The notes under the pieces are model-generated. The model worked only from the letters and a program-made list of their open reading frames with translations, was not told where the DNA came from and did not search any database. A stretch of 64,000 nt of DNA from positions 310,001 through 374,000 of the forward strand of contig NZ_JAFCNB010000001.1 of the NCBI RefSeq assembly GCF_017896165.1, given 5' to 3'. This DNA comes from Microbispora oryzae. Its GTDB lineage: Bacteria; Actinomycetota; Actinomycetes; Streptosporangiales; Streptosporangiaceae. This document shows positions 1-8,386 of the stretch, one piece after another (position 1 is the first letter of the stretch; the number at the start of each line of letters is the position of its first letter). Made by a program: the position numbers and the translations under genes.

Positions 1-1
1 C

Positions 2-880
2 GGTCTCTCGACCCATCTGGAGGCCCTCGGCTGCGATCTCGACGACGAACTGTGGTCGGCGAAGCTGCTGGTGGAGAATCCCGGCGTCATCCGGCGGGCC
101 CATCTCGACTATTTCGCGGCGGGGGCCGACGTGGCCACCACGGCGAGCTATCAGGCGAGCATCCCCGGATTCGCCCGCCGCGGTCTGTCGCCCGCCGAGG
201 CACGCGACCTCATCCGCTCGTCGGTGACGCTGGCCCTGCAGGCGAGGGACGAGGCGGGACACGGACTGGTCGCGGCGAGCGTGGGACCCTACGGGGCCTA
301 CCTCGCGAACGGCGCCGAATACACCGGCGACTACGACCTCGACGAGGACGGCCTGGTCCGCTGGCACCGCGAGCGCTTCGAGGTCCTCGCCGAGTCCGGA
401 GCCGACCTGCTGGCCTGTGAGACCATCCCCTCGGTCGTGGAGGCCCGCGCGCTGGCCACACTGCTGCGCGAGTCGCCCGGGACGAGGGCGTGGGTGAGCT
501 TCTCCTGCCGGGACGCGGAGCACGTGAGCGACGGCACCCCGTTCACCGAGTGCGCCGCTGTCTTCTCCGGGCTGCCGCAGGTGACGGCGGTGGGGGTCAA
601 CTGCACCGCGCCCCGCTTCGTCCCCGGCCTCATCGCGCGCGGCGCGACCGTGGTCTACCCCAACTCGGGCGAGACGTGGGACGCCGGGAACCGCCGATGG
701 CTCGGCCTGGCCGACCCGGTGGAGTACGGCCAGGCGGCCGCCGGGTGGCACGCGCTGGGCGCCGAGTACATCGGTGGCTGCTGCCGGACCACGCCCGACC
801 ACATCCGGCAGGTGCGGGCGCACCTGGACGAGAGCGGGGACGGACACGCCGTCCCCGCTCGGGAGATGCGGGGAGCCTGA
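2..880 (+). CDS. mmuM: Homocysteine S-methyltransferase, 5' end outside the window
   Basis: The protein transfers a methyl group, probably from S-methylmethionine or SAM, to homocysteine to give methionine in the cytoplasm. The frame is open from base 2, and the residues before the first internal GTG (71) already look like family sequence (GLSTHLEALG), so the true start lies upstream of the window. About 292 codons are visible of a family usually around 300. The zinc-binding cysteines are present: VNCTAP in the middle and the GGCCRTTP pair near the C-terminus. It converges with the exporter gene that follows, with 13 bases between stops. A related betaine or selenohomocysteine methyltransferase cannot be excluded, but the zinc motifs make the family secure. 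Confidence 0.9.
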   Translation, partial: GLSTHLEALGCDLDDELWSAKLLVENPGVIRRAHLDYFAAGADVATTASYQASIPGFARRGLSPAEARDLIRSSVTLALQARDEAGHGLVAASVGPYGAYLANGAEYTGDYDLDEDGLVRWHRERFEVLAESGADLLACETIPSVVEARALATLLRESPGTRAWVSFSCRDAEHVSDGTPFTECAAVFSGLPQVTAVGVNCTAPRFVPGLIARGATVVYPNSGETWDAGNRRWLGLADPVEYGQAAAGWHALGAEYIGGCCRTTPDHIRQVRAHLDESGDGHAVPAREMRGA

Positions 881-893
881 TCGGCCGGCGGAG

Positions 894-2435
894 TCAGCCG
901 GCCATCGCTCCCGGTTCGGACGTGCGGGTGCCCAGCGGGATCTCCTTGAGGAAGCACGCGACCACCAGCGCCAGCAGCACGAACGGCAGGCTCGCGAGGA
1001 ACACGTCGTCGATGGCGCTGGTGAAGGCCGTCAGCACGTGCTCCTTGACCGGCGGAGGCAGTTGCTGGATGGCCTGGACGTTGTTGGCGTCCACCTTGCC
1101 CGACGGGGCCTTCCCGGCGAACTCCACGGCCAGGTAGTGGGAGAGCCGGCTGGTCAGGACGGCGCCCATCACGGCCGTGCCGATGGCGGCGCCCATCATG
1201 CGGAAGAACGTCGCCGAGCTCGTGGCCGTGCCCATGTCGGCGCGGCCCACCGCGTTCTGGATTGCCGTGACGACCGTCTGCATGGTGAAGCCCAGCCCCG
1301 CGCCGAACAGGTACGCGTAGACCGCGACCTGCCAGTAGGGCGTGTCCACCCTGATCGTGGACAGCAGCCACAGACCGCCGGCCAGAACGACGGACCCGAG
1401 GATCGGATAGACCTTGTACCGGCCGGTCCGGGTCATCAGCTGGCCCGAGGTGATGGACGTGGAGAAGATGCCGAGGACGGCGGGGAGCAGCGCCAGGCCG
1501 GAGACCGTCGGCGACATCCCCTGCACGGCCTGGAGGTAGACCGGCAGGAAGATCATGCCGCCGAACATGGCGATGCCGGCCAGGAAGTTGAAGGCGTTGC
1601 CGACGCTGAAGATCGAGTTACGGAACAGCCGCATCGGCAGGATGGGCTCGGCCGCGCGCAGCTCCACGAGCACGAACAGGGCCGCCAGCGCCACGAAACC
1701 GGCCACCAGAGCCAGCGCCCCCGGCGCGGTCCAGCCGAGGTCGTCGCCCGCCCAGTCGAGATAGAGGAGCAGGCACGTCACACCGGCGACGATCAGACCG
1801 GCTCCGAGGTAGTCGATGCTGTGCTGCCGCCGGGCCACCGGGATGCGCAGCGCGACGGACGTCACCACGAGCGAGACCAGCCCGATGGGCAGGTTGATCC
1901 AGAAGATCCACCGCCAGCCGGGCCCGTCGGTGAAGAACCCGCCGAGCAGCGGCCCGGCCACGCTGGAAGTGCCCCAGACGGCGCCGAAGTAGCCCATGTA
2001 ACGGCCCCGCTCACGGGGCGGGATCACGTCGCCGATGATGCTGAAGGCCAGCGCCATGAGGCCGCCGCCGCCGAGGCCCTGGACGGCCCGGAACACGATG
2101 AGCTGGCCGATGTTCTGGCTCAGACCGGCCAGTGCGCTGCCGATCAGGAAGATCCCGATGGCGGTCTGGAAGATCGTGCGCCGGCCGTACAGGTCGGAGA
2201 TCTTGCCCCACAGCGGGGTCGCGGCCGTCGAGGTGAGCAGGTAGGCCGTGACCACCCAGGAGAGCTTGTCGAGGCCGCCGAGGTCGCTCACGATCCGCGG
2301 CAGGGCGGTGCCGACGATGCTCTGGTCGAGGGCGGCCAGGAGCATGCCCGCGGCGACCCCGCCGAGCACGATCAGGATCTGACGATGCGGCAGGTAGTCC
2401 GTCTGCTCCGCCTGACTCTCGGTGCGAACGCTCAT
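894..2435 (-). CDS. MFS drug/multidrug efflux transporter, DHA2 (EmrB/QacA) family
   Basis: A 513-residue integral membrane protein with about 14 hydrophobic segments, the size and topology of the DHA2 proton-antiport exporters. Motif A follows TM2 ([14 protein letters not shown]) and a motif-C-like segment is in TM5 ([10 protein letters not shown]). An acidic residue in TM1 ([12 protein letters not shown]) matches motif D1 of this family. The ATG at 2435 has only a weak GGTGG upstream, but no better start exists. The substrate cannot be read from sequence. No adjacent TetR/MarR regulator gene is present, although the upstream gap holds two inverted TCGTACG sequences. Confidence 0.9.
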   Translation of the reverse strand: MSVRTESQAEQTDYLPHRQILIVLGGVAAGMLLAALDQSIVGTALPRIVSDLGGLDKLSWVVTAYLLTSTAATPLWGKISDLYGRRTIFQTAIGIFLIGSALAGLSQNIGQLIVFRAVQGLGGGGLMALAFSIIGDVIPPRERGRYMGYFGAVWGTSSVAGPLLGGFFTDGPGWRWIFWINLPIGLVSLVVTSVALRIPVARRQHSIDYLGAGLIVAGVTCLLLYLDWAGDDLGWTAPGALALVAGFVALAALFVLVELRAAEPILPMRLFRNSIFSVGNAFNFLAGIAMFGGMIFLPVYLQAVQGMSPTVSGLALLPAVLGIFSTSITSGQLMTRTGRYKVYPILGSVVLAGGLWLLSTIRVDTPYWQVAVYAYLFGAGLGFTMQTVVTAIQNAVGRADMGTATSSATFFRMMGAAIGTAVMGAVLTSRLSHYLAVEFAGKAPSGKVDANNVQAIQQLPPPVKEHVLTAFTSAIDDVFLASLPFVLLALVVACFLKEIPLGTRTSEPGAMAG

Positions 2436-2476
2436 GCCCGGCCACCGGATGACCGCTTGGTGATGGCGCGCCCGCT

Positions 2477-2523
2477 TCGTACGTTCCGCTCGATCATGTG
2501 CCTTCCGTTCTGGGTGCGTACGA
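2477..2523. promoter_or_regulatory. Inverted TCGTACG/CGTACGA pair upstream of the exporter
   Basis: TCGTACG (2477-2483) and CGTACGA (2517-2523) are inverted copies about 40 bp apart in the 135-base gap upstream of the DHA2 exporter. Such spaced motifs can bind dimeric repressors, but the 7-mers are short and CGTACG is self-palindromic, so chance is a real alternative. Confidence 0.2.
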
Positions 2524-2570
2524 CCAACTCAGCAACGCTACCCCCCACGGCCGACAGTTTTCCCGAGCCG

Positions 2571-3269
2571 TCAGGCTTTCTCCCTCGCCGCCCGCGCGAG
2601 CTCGACCTTCGCGGTCGCGGCGTACTTGTCGACGTACTCCTGCCCGGAGAGCTCCATCAGCGCGTACATGATTTCGTCGGTGACCGCGCGCAGCACGAGG
2701 CGGTCGTTCTCCATGCCGTAGAAGCGGGAGAAGTCGAGCGGCTTGCCGTACCGGACGCCGGGACGGATGCCGAACCTGGGGAACGGGCGGCCCGGGGGCA
2801 TCATCTCGAAGGTGTTGACCATCGCCCACGGGATCACCGGCGCGCGGGACTCCAGGGCGAGCCGCGCCACACCGGTCTTGCCCTTGTAAAGCCGCCCGTC
2901 GGGCGACCGGGTGCCCTCGGGGTAGATGCCGAGGACCCTGTTCTCGCGCAGGACCCGCAGGCCGGTCCGGAGCGCCGCCTCACTGGCCTTCCCGCCGGAA
3001 CGGTCGATCGGGACGGTGCCCACGCCGGAGAAGAACGCCCGGCTGAACAGGCCCTTGAGGCCGTTGCCGGTGAAGTACTCCGCCTTGCCCAGCGAGATGA
3101 CCTTGCGGGGCAGGGGCAGCGCCCCGAAGAAGTGGTCGGCGAACGACAGGTGGTTACCGGCCAGGATGACCGGCCCCTCCTTCGGCACGTTGTCCACGCC
3201 TTCGGCCCACGGGCGGAACACGAAGTGGAGGAACGGCCAGAGGATGGCCTTCACCACCCAGTAGAACAC
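2571..3269 (-). CDS. plsC: 1-acyl-sn-glycerol-3-phosphate acyltransferase (PlsC-like)
   Basis: A membrane-associated acyltransferase that would add the second acyl chain to lysophosphatidic acid in phospholipid synthesis. Both catalytic signatures are present: the H-x4-D box in GNHLSFADHFF and the YPEGTRSPDG substrate-binding block. The open frame extends to 3326, but I chose the GTG at 3269 because a strong GGAGGGGG lies about six bases before it and the protein then begins directly with the hydrophobic VFYWVVKAILW segment (232 aa). It is divergent from the hydrolase gene at 3398. Actinobacteria carry several PlsC paralogues, so the exact acceptor lipid is uncertain. Confidence 0.85.
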   Translation of the reverse strand: MFYWVVKAILWPFLHFVFRPWAEGVDNVPKEGPVILAGNHLSFADHFFGALPLPRKVISLGKAEYFTGNGLKGLFSRAFFSGVGTVPIDRSGGKASEAALRTGLRVLRENRVLGIYPEGTRSPDGRLYKGKTGVARLALESRAPVIPWAMVNTFEMMPPGRPFPRFGIRPGVRYGKPLDFSRFYGMENDRLVLRAVTDEIMYALMELSGQEYVDKYAATAKVELARAAREKA

Positions 3270-3397
3270 TCGGGCACCCCCTCCTATGAACGTGAAGTCA
3301 TCTTCCCACGCGCGGCCCTCTCGCACTAACGACGACTTACGTGCGAGTATCGGGCGGAATAAGCCGGTCGCTCGTGCCGTGTGACGCGGAGGTTCTC

Positions 3398-4162
3398 ATG
3401 CCAGTACTGCCGGGCGCGGAACCGTACCACCATGATGGCGGGCCGATAGGCGCCCTGCTCTGCCACGGATTCACCGGCTCGCCGCAGTCGCTGCGCCCCT
3501 GGGCGGAGCATCTCGCGGACGCCGGTCTGACCGTGTCGCTCCCCCGGCTGCCCGGCCACGGCACGAGCTGGCAGGAGCTGAACCGCACCCGCTGGGAGGA
3601 CTGGTACGCCGAGCTCGACAAGGCGTTCGCCGACCTGCGGGGGCGGTGCTCGGAGGTGTTCGTCATGGGCCTGTCGCTGGGCGGCTGCATGGCCCTGCGC
3701 CTCGCCGAGGTGCACGGAGAGGCCGTCCGGGGGGCCGTCGTGGTCAACCCGTCGGTGGTCAACGACACGCCGCTGCTGCGGCTCGCGCCCGTGCTCAAGC
3801 TGGTGATGCCGTCGGCCGCCGGGCTCGCCGGCGACATCAAGAAGGCGGGCGCCGCCGAGCTGGGGTACACCCGCACCCCGGTGCGAGCGGCGGCGACGCT
3901 GCCGCGGCTGTGGAAGCTCGTCCAGGCGGACATCGGCCGGATCCGCCGGCCCGTGCTCGTCTTCCACAGCAGGGACGACCACGTGGTGAAACCGGCCGGC
4001 GTGGCGTTCCTGAAGGCCAGGATGGGCGGCAATCTGGAGGTGAGGGAGCTGGACGACAGCTATCACGTGGCGACGCTCGACAACGACGCGCCCCGGATTT
4101 TCGACGGGAGCCTGGACTTCGTCCGCTCGCACGCCTCTGTACCCTTGACGAAGGACTCGTGA
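3398..4162 (+). CDS. Alpha/beta hydrolase (carboxylesterase/monoacylglycerol lipase type)
   Basis: A 254-residue serine hydrolase. The oxyanion HGFTGSP segment is near residue 25, the nucleophile elbow is GLSLGG, the acid lies in FHSRDDHVV and the catalytic histidine in DDSYHVATLD. This order and size match the Est30 carboxylesterase/monoacylglycerol lipase group. The ATG at 3398 is preceded by GGAGG at proper spacing, so the in-frame GTG at 3341 is not the likely start. The small membrane-protein gene follows after 12 bases, probably in one transcript. Its position next to a PlsC-type acyltransferase is compatible with a lipid ester substrate, but that is inference. Confidence 0.85.
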   Translation: MPVLPGAEPYHHDGGPIGALLCHGFTGSPQSLRPWAEHLADAGLTVSLPRLPGHGTSWQELNRTRWEDWYAELDKAFADLRGRCSEVFVMGLSLGGCMALRLAEVHGEAVRGAVVVNPSVVNDTPLLRLAPVLKLVMPSAAGLAGDIKKAGAAELGYTRTPVRAAATLPRLWKLVQADIGRIRRPVLVFHSRDDHVVKPAGVAFLKARMGGNLEVRELDDSYHVATLDNDAPRIFDGSLDFVRSHASVPLTKDS

Positions 4163-4174
4163 GCTGGGATCGAC

Positions 4175-4630
4175 GTGACGCCGCAGAGTGACGAGGACGA
4201 GGTCTGGCGCCAGATCGTCGCCTCGTACAACGACAGTGCCGGGGACGCCTCGGCCGTACAGCCATGGCCTGATCGGGAGAACATCCCGCAGGACGACGCC
4301 GAGGAGAGCCCGGACGCCGGGCCGTCCGCCGAACCGGAGGACGACCAGCCGGCCGGGGAGACCAGGGCGTCCAGCGAAGACGAGGATCACTACATCCCGC
4401 CCCCGCCTCCCCCGCTGCCCAAGGGCGACGCCCTCAGCAAGATCTCGTGGGGCGCGCTCTTCGGGGGGCCCGCCTACCTGTTACTCGCCACTCCGCTCGG
4501 CCTGCCCATGGACCCGTGGATCGTGTTCACGGCCGTCGCGGCGTTCATCGGCGGGTTCATCACGCTCGTCGTCCGCATGGGAGACGGGCCGCCCCCGGAC
4601 TCCGGCTGGGACGACGGCGCGGTCCTCTAG
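4175..4630 (+). CDS. Small acidic protein with a C-terminal membrane hairpin
   Basis: The 151-residue product has a charged, probably disordered N-terminal half, a proline run (PPPPPPLPKGDA) around residue 75, then two hydrophobic segments (about residues 92-107 and 113-131) and an acidic tail ending WDDGAVL. I recognise this architecture from actinobacterial hypotheticals, often labelled DUF308, whose function is unknown. The GTG start at 4175 follows the hydrolase stop by 12 bases, suggesting co-transcription. No catalytic motif is visible. A role as a small membrane-anchored accessory protein is a guess. Confidence 0.7.
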   Translation: MTPQSDEDEVWRQIVASYNDSAGDASAVQPWPDRENIPQDDAEESPDAGPSAEPEDDQPAGETRASSEDEDHYIPPPPPPLPKGDALSKISWGALFGGPAYLLLATPLGLPMDPWIVFTAVAAFIGGFITLVVRMGDGPPPDSGWDDGAVL

Positions 4631-4680
4631 CCGCCGCCGTCCTCCGACCGTTGACCGCCGCCTCCTCCGGAAGGCCGCGG

Positions 4681-5916
4681 TCACTCGTCCCGCGTGGCCG
4701 GGCCGACCCGCTCGACCAGGTCGCTGTAGTGGTCCGCGTCGTCGAGGACGTGGCCGACCGCGATGGTGTGACCGGCGACATGGGCGACCGCCTGGAGCCG
4801 CACGGTGCGGTCCTTTGACGGCACCTGCCCGCGCAGCGTGGCCCAGCGCGACCCGTCGTAGCGGAGCACGAAGCCGCGCGCGGCGTGCGCCGGGTCGTAG
4901 CCGGAGATCCAGAAGGTGCCCGCGCCATCGCCGGTGACGCCGTACAGCTCGGCGTGCCGCTCCGGCGGGTCCTCGCGTGTCCACCGCCTGCCGTTCCAGG
5001 TGAGGACCAGCGGCATGATCGAACCGTCCGCGTCGTAGACGCCGCCGATGGCGATCGCCCCCTTGCGCCCCTCGGCGTAGACGTCCCGCAGGAAGCCCCG
5101 GTCGATCTCGGGGACGTCCCACTCCTTCCAGCCGTCCGCGGTGAGCCGCATCACGAGGGGCCGGGTGCCGGTGTCGCCGACCGCCCAGCCGTCGGACCTG
5201 CCGGCGAGCGCCACCCCGTAGAGAGAGCCTTCCGGACCGCCGTCCGTCGTCCAGGCCGCGCCCTTGGCCGAACCGCCGCTCGCGGCCATGAAGGCCCTGC
5301 CGTCGCGGGTGCCGACCGCGACGACGCGGCTCGCCGACGCGGCCACCCCGCCGAGCCAGTCGCCGGGGCGCAGCTGGGGCACCCCCACGCGGGTGAGCCC
5401 GTCCTTCGAGCCCCGCGCCACGTACGGCAGGCCGTCGTGGCCGTCGCCGACCGCCCAGATCTCCCCGCTGGACACGGCCGCCACCGAGCGCAGGTGACCT
5501 GCGCCCGTCGAATCGCCGCGGAGGGGCACCTCCACCCATGAGACGCCGTCCCAGTGAGTGACGACGCCGCGGTTGCGCCAGAAGTCCCAGGCGCTCTGCT
5601 GGCCCACCGCCCACACGTCGGAGGGCGACAGGCCCGCGACGTCGGACAGCGAGCCGTCGGGCTGCAGACGTCCGGTCGGCCCGCTCTCGGCGACCTCGCC
5701 GTCCGCCAGGACGGAGGTGGTCTCGGAGAGCGCGGCCGCGGACGGGCCGCGCCCGGACGTCTGGTCGCGATCCGGCGACGGGCTCGATTTCACGGATGCG
5801 CGGGCCGGGACAACGTGCGCGTGCGCCACCGATGTGGCGCGGAGGAAATGGGCGGCCAGCAGGCCGACGACGAGCACGCACAACGGCACCGCACGCCGTA
5901 CCAGGCGGCGGGTCAT
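4681..5916 (-). CDS. Secreted beta-propeller-like protein with WAVG repeats
   Basis: The predicted 411-residue protein begins with a signal peptide (MTRRLVRRAVPLCVLVVGLL) ending near VAHA. The mature part repeats a roughly 50-residue unit whose best-preserved strand is S-D-V-W-A-V-G: SDVWAVGQQ, GEIWAVGDG, SRVVAVGTR, SDGWAVGDT, GAIAIGGVY, TFWISGYDP and HTIAVGHVL. Each is followed by a W-x-x-V-type strand, and about seven copies fit one closed propeller. No catalytic residues stand out. I chose the ATG at 5916 because it starts the signal peptide; the upstream in-frame region reads as non-coding. Ligand and role are unknown; surface or cell-wall binding is plausible. Confidence 0.75.
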   Translation of the reverse strand: MTRRLVRRAVPLCVLVVGLLAAHFLRATSVAHAHVVPARASVKSSPSPDRDQTSGRGPSAAALSETTSVLADGEVAESGPTGRLQPDGSLSDVAGLSPSDVWAVGQQSAWDFWRNRGVVTHWDGVSWVEVPLRGDSTGAGHLRSVAAVSSGEIWAVGDGHDGLPYVARGSKDGLTRVGVPQLRPGDWLGGVAASASRVVAVGTRDGRAFMAASGGSAKGAAWTTDGGPEGSLYGVALAGRSDGWAVGDTGTRPLVMRLTADGWKEWDVPEIDRGFLRDVYAEGRKGAIAIGGVYDADGSIMPLVLTWNGRRWTREDPPERHAELYGVTGDGAGTFWISGYDPAHAARGFVLRYDGSRWATLRGQVPSKDRTVRLQAVAHVAGHTIAVGHVLDDADHYSDLVERVGPATRDE

Positions 5917-6031
5917 GGAACAGATCGTAGGGGCACCGGCCCTGCGCCTGTCCCGGAAGGCGGGAATTCCGGTCCAAAGCGATGCGCTGCCGTGACCGGA
6001 AATCACCCCTCGGAACGGTCCGTAACCGGGG

Positions 6032-6724
6032 TCAGCGCGGGCGGAGATCCGCGATCACGGGCAGGTGGTCACTCGCAGCGGCGAGGTCGGCGGCCGGTAC
6101 GCCGGCGACCCCGCCGCAGGACAGCACCTCCAGGCCGGGCCCGGCGAAGACGCCGTCGATCCGCATCGAGGGGCGGGCCGCCGGGAAGGTCCGCCCGTCG
6201 CCCCGGGGCGCGACGGCGAAGCAGTCGGCCCACCTCCGGGCGAGATAGCGCCAGGCCGGCCCGTCCGGCTCCTCGTTGACGTCTGCGGCGAGCACCGGCG
6301 CGGCGCCGAACACCCGGGCCGTCCCGTCCAGGACGGCCACCACCTCGGTGGCGTGCCGCAGCCGGGCCCCCGCCACGAGGTCGAGGTGCGCGCAGCACAC
6401 GGCGTACCGCGCGCCCTCCTTCTCCACGACGGCGACGGCCGCGGCCCGCCATTCGAGGCCCGCGTAGCGGCGCAGCGGGTGACCGCTCCCGTGCAGGACC
6501 CGTACGGCGGGGCCGGCGAACACCGCCACCCCTCCCGCGCGTCCTCCGGCCGCGACCGTCATCCCCGCCCGGTGGGCGAGGCGCCGCCGCCTGGCCCGCC
6601 AGGACGCGAAACGGGGCGCCTCCTGGACGCAGAGCACGTCTGGCCGGGCCGCCGCGACGACCCGGATCAGGGCCGCCCGGTCGTCCCTCAGCCCGCGTAC
6701 GTTGTAGCTCGCGACCCTGAGCAC
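6032..6724 (-). CDS. Endonuclease/exonuclease/phosphatase (EEP) family protein
   Basis: A 230-residue member of the DNase I-like EEP superfamily of Mg-dependent phosphodiesterases. Signatures in order are the SYNVRGLR start, the metal-binding glutamate in VLCVQEAP, the catalytic histidine region CCAHLDL, LAADVNEEP and the C-terminal ASDHLPVIADL. The GTG at 6724 is the first codon before the first beta strand (VLRVASYN). The frame continues upstream antisense to the glucokinase gene, but those residues look like shadow sequence. It lies 20 bases after the glucokinase stop and is probably in the same transcript. Whether the substrate is DNA, a phospholipid or an inositol phosphate cannot be decided. 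Confidence 0.85.
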   Translation of the reverse strand: MLRVASYNVRGLRDDRAALIRVVAAARPDVLCVQEAPRFASWRARRRRLAHRAGMTVAAGGRAGGVAVFAGPAVRVLHGSGHPLRRYAGLEWRAAAVAVVEKEGARYAVCCAHLDLVAGARLRHATEVVAVLDGTARVFGAAPVLAADVNEEPDGPAWRYLARRWADCFAVAPRGDGRTFPAARPSMRIDGVFAGPGLEVLSCGGVAGVPAADLAAASDHLPVIADLRPR

Positions 6725-6744
6725 CGTGTGCGCGCCGTGCCGGG

Positions 6745-7686
6745 TCAGCGGATCCTGGCGAGGTCGGCCGCGCCCGCCACCCCGGCGGCGGCGCCGAGCT
6801 CGGCGACCCGGATGTCGGCGAGCGGGCGGTGCCCGCGGCCGGTCAGCCGCGCGGCGAACTCGGCGCGCACGGTGTCCACGAACAGGTCGGCCGCGCGGGA
6901 GACGCCTCCCCCGATGATGAAGCGGCCGGGGTCGAGCACCGCGGCCATGTCGGCGAGGCCCTGGGCGATCCACCCGCCCAGCGACGCGAACGCCGCGAGG
7001 GAGGCCCGATCGCCCAGCCGGGCCGCCTCGGTGACGTGCTCCCCCCTGACGCCCTCGATCGAGCCGCCCAGCCGGAGCAGGTGGGGCGCCGTCGACGGGT
7101 CGGCCTCGGCGTACTCCACGGCGTCCATCAGCAGGGCGCTGCCGCTCGCGTACCGCTCCCAGCAGCCACGGTTGCCGCAGCCGCACGGCCGCCCGCCCGG
7201 CACCGCCTGCATGTGCCCGAACTCGGCGCCCATGCCCCAGCGGCCCCGGTAGAGGGCGCCGTCGAGCACGATGCCGGCGCCGATCCCGGTGCCCACGGTC
7301 ACGCACACCACGTGGCTCTCGCCGCGGCCCGCGCCGAAGCGGTACTCGCCCCAGGCCATCGCGTTCGCGTCGTTCTCGACGACCACCGGCAGGCCGACGA
7401 GGTCGGCCACCTTCTCCCGCAGCGGCTCCTCCCGCCAGGCGAGGTTGGGCGCGAAGCGGACGACGGACCGCGTCTCGTCGATGAAACCGGCCGCGCCGAT
7501 GCCGACCGCCTCGACGTCGTGGCGCGCGGCCAGCTCCTGGACGGCCTCGGCGATCGTGACCGCGATCTTCTCCGGGCTGGTGGCGGGGCTGTTGCGCACG
7601 CCGCTCTCGAGGATCCGTCCCTCCTCGTCCACGACGCCCGATGCGATCTTGGTACCGCCCACGTCCACGCCGATGGTCAGTGCCAT
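6745..7686 (-). CDS. glkA: ROK-family glucokinase
   Basis: ATP-dependent phosphorylation of glucose to glucose 6-phosphate in the cytoplasm; in streptomycetes the orthologue also takes part in carbon catabolite repression. The 313-residue protein has the phosphate-binding DVGGTKIASG loop at the N-terminus, the catalytic aspartate in ENDANAMAWG, the GTGIGAGI loop, and the ROK zinc site made of EFGHM and CGCGNRGCWE. The ATG at 7686 has GAGAGGGAG just upstream. The DUF5304-like and ArsA-like neighbours match what I recall beside streptomycete glkA. There is no N-terminal DNA-binding domain, so this is the kinase and not a ROK repressor. Confidence 0.9.
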   Translation of the reverse strand: MALTIGVDVGGTKIASGVVDEEGRILESGVRNSPATSPEKIAVTIAEAVQELAARHDVEAVGIGAAGFIDETRSVVRFAPNLAWREEPLREKVADLVGLPVVVENDANAMAWGEYRFGAGRGESHVVCVTVGTGIGAGIVLDGALYRGRWGMGAEFGHMQAVPGGRPCGCGNRGCWERYASGSALLMDAVEYAEADPSTAPHLLRLGGSIEGVRGEHVTEAARLGDRASLAAFASLGGWIAQGLADMAAVLDPGRFIIGGGVSRAADLFVDTVRAEFAARLTGRGHRPLADIRVAELGAAAGVAGAADLARIR

Positions 7687-7816
7687 GCCGTCTCCCTCTC
7701 ACCCACGTCCGCCCGGTCCGGTTCGCCTTCGCACGCGGCGTGCGCGGCGAGCCCGCGCCGAATTGAAGCGGATCTACGGCGGATGAGGCAACGACAGGGA
7801 ACGATCCTCGGGGAAA

Positions 7817-7834
7817 TTGGGAGGATCATCCCAA
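7817..7834. terminator. Small inverted repeat at the 3' end of the DUF5304-like gene
   Basis: TTGGGA (7817-7822) and TCCCAA (7829-7834) form a perfect six-pair stem with a six-base loop, overlapping the stop codon at 7826. It could end the upstream minus-strand operon or act on the glucokinase promoter. The stem is short and lacks a U-tract. Confidence 0.3.
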
Positions 7835-8386
7835 ATCAATGTGCTCCACGCGCGAGCCGCCGGGCCGGTCCGAGCCGCCCTGCCCCGCCTCCCGGCCGTG
7901 ACCCGATCCCTGACCCGGGCCCTGAGCCGAGCTGTGGGCCGGCGGGCGCTGCAGGGCGTCGACCGCCTGCCGGAACGCCGCGAACAGCTCGCCGCCGGCC
8001 GCGAACAGGTGATCGGCGACGTCGCCGCCGGACTCCCGGCGCGCGGCGATCACCCGGCACACCGGGCAGGCCCGGCAGATGTACCCGTCGTCGTGGCCCT
8101 CCGCGACCGCCTCGCTCCAGACGTCGCCGCCCCGGCCGCGTCCGCCGCCGCCGGCACCGCTGCCGCCGAACACCGCGCCGATGCCGCTCACGCCACCCTT
8201 GACCAGGCCCTTGCCGATCTCCCGGCCGACCCGCTGCTGAACGGCGTCGAACAGCTTCATGGCCTCCTCCGCGGCGGACCCGAGCGGATCCTGGCGGCGG
8301 TCCTGCCGGCGGTCCTCGTGGCGCGGTCCGCTCTCACCGCGGTCGCCGCTTCCGTTCGTCGAGCCGGATTCCGTTGGTTCGGTCAT
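7826..8386 (-). CDS. DUF5304-like protein with a CxxCxxC motif
   Basis: A 186-residue actinobacterial hypothetical. The N-terminus is polar and disordered; residues 40-70 form a helix (AAEEAMKLFDAVQQRVGREI) followed by a glycine-rich stretch. Around residue 104 comes YICRACPVCRVI, three closely spaced cysteines that could bind a metal or form a disulfide, and the C-terminus is again low-complexity. The start ATG overlaps the ArsA-like stop (ATGA), so translation is coupled. I assign it to the DUF5304-type proteins found next to glucokinase genes in streptomycetes from memory of that neighbourhood; the function is not known. Confidence 0.7.
   Translation of the reverse strand: MTEPTESGSTNGSGDRGESGPRHEDRRQDRRQDPLGSAAEEAMKLFDAVQQRVGREIGKGLVKGGVSGIGAVFGGSGAGGGGRGRGGDVWSEAVAEGHDDGYICRACPVCRVIAARRESGGDVADHLFAAGGELFAAFRQAVDALQRPPAHSSAQGPGQGSGHGREAGQGGSDRPGGSRVEHIDLG

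Noticed and set aside
774-3329. An 851-codon open frame antisense to the exporter and acyltransferase
   Set aside because: Composition is Arg/Gly/Asp/Gln-rich without family motifs; it mirrors the real minus-strand genes and is a GC-codon shadow.
6745-7686. ROK transcriptional repressor
   Set aside because: No N-terminal helix-turn-helix; the protein begins directly with the DVGGTK kinase loop.
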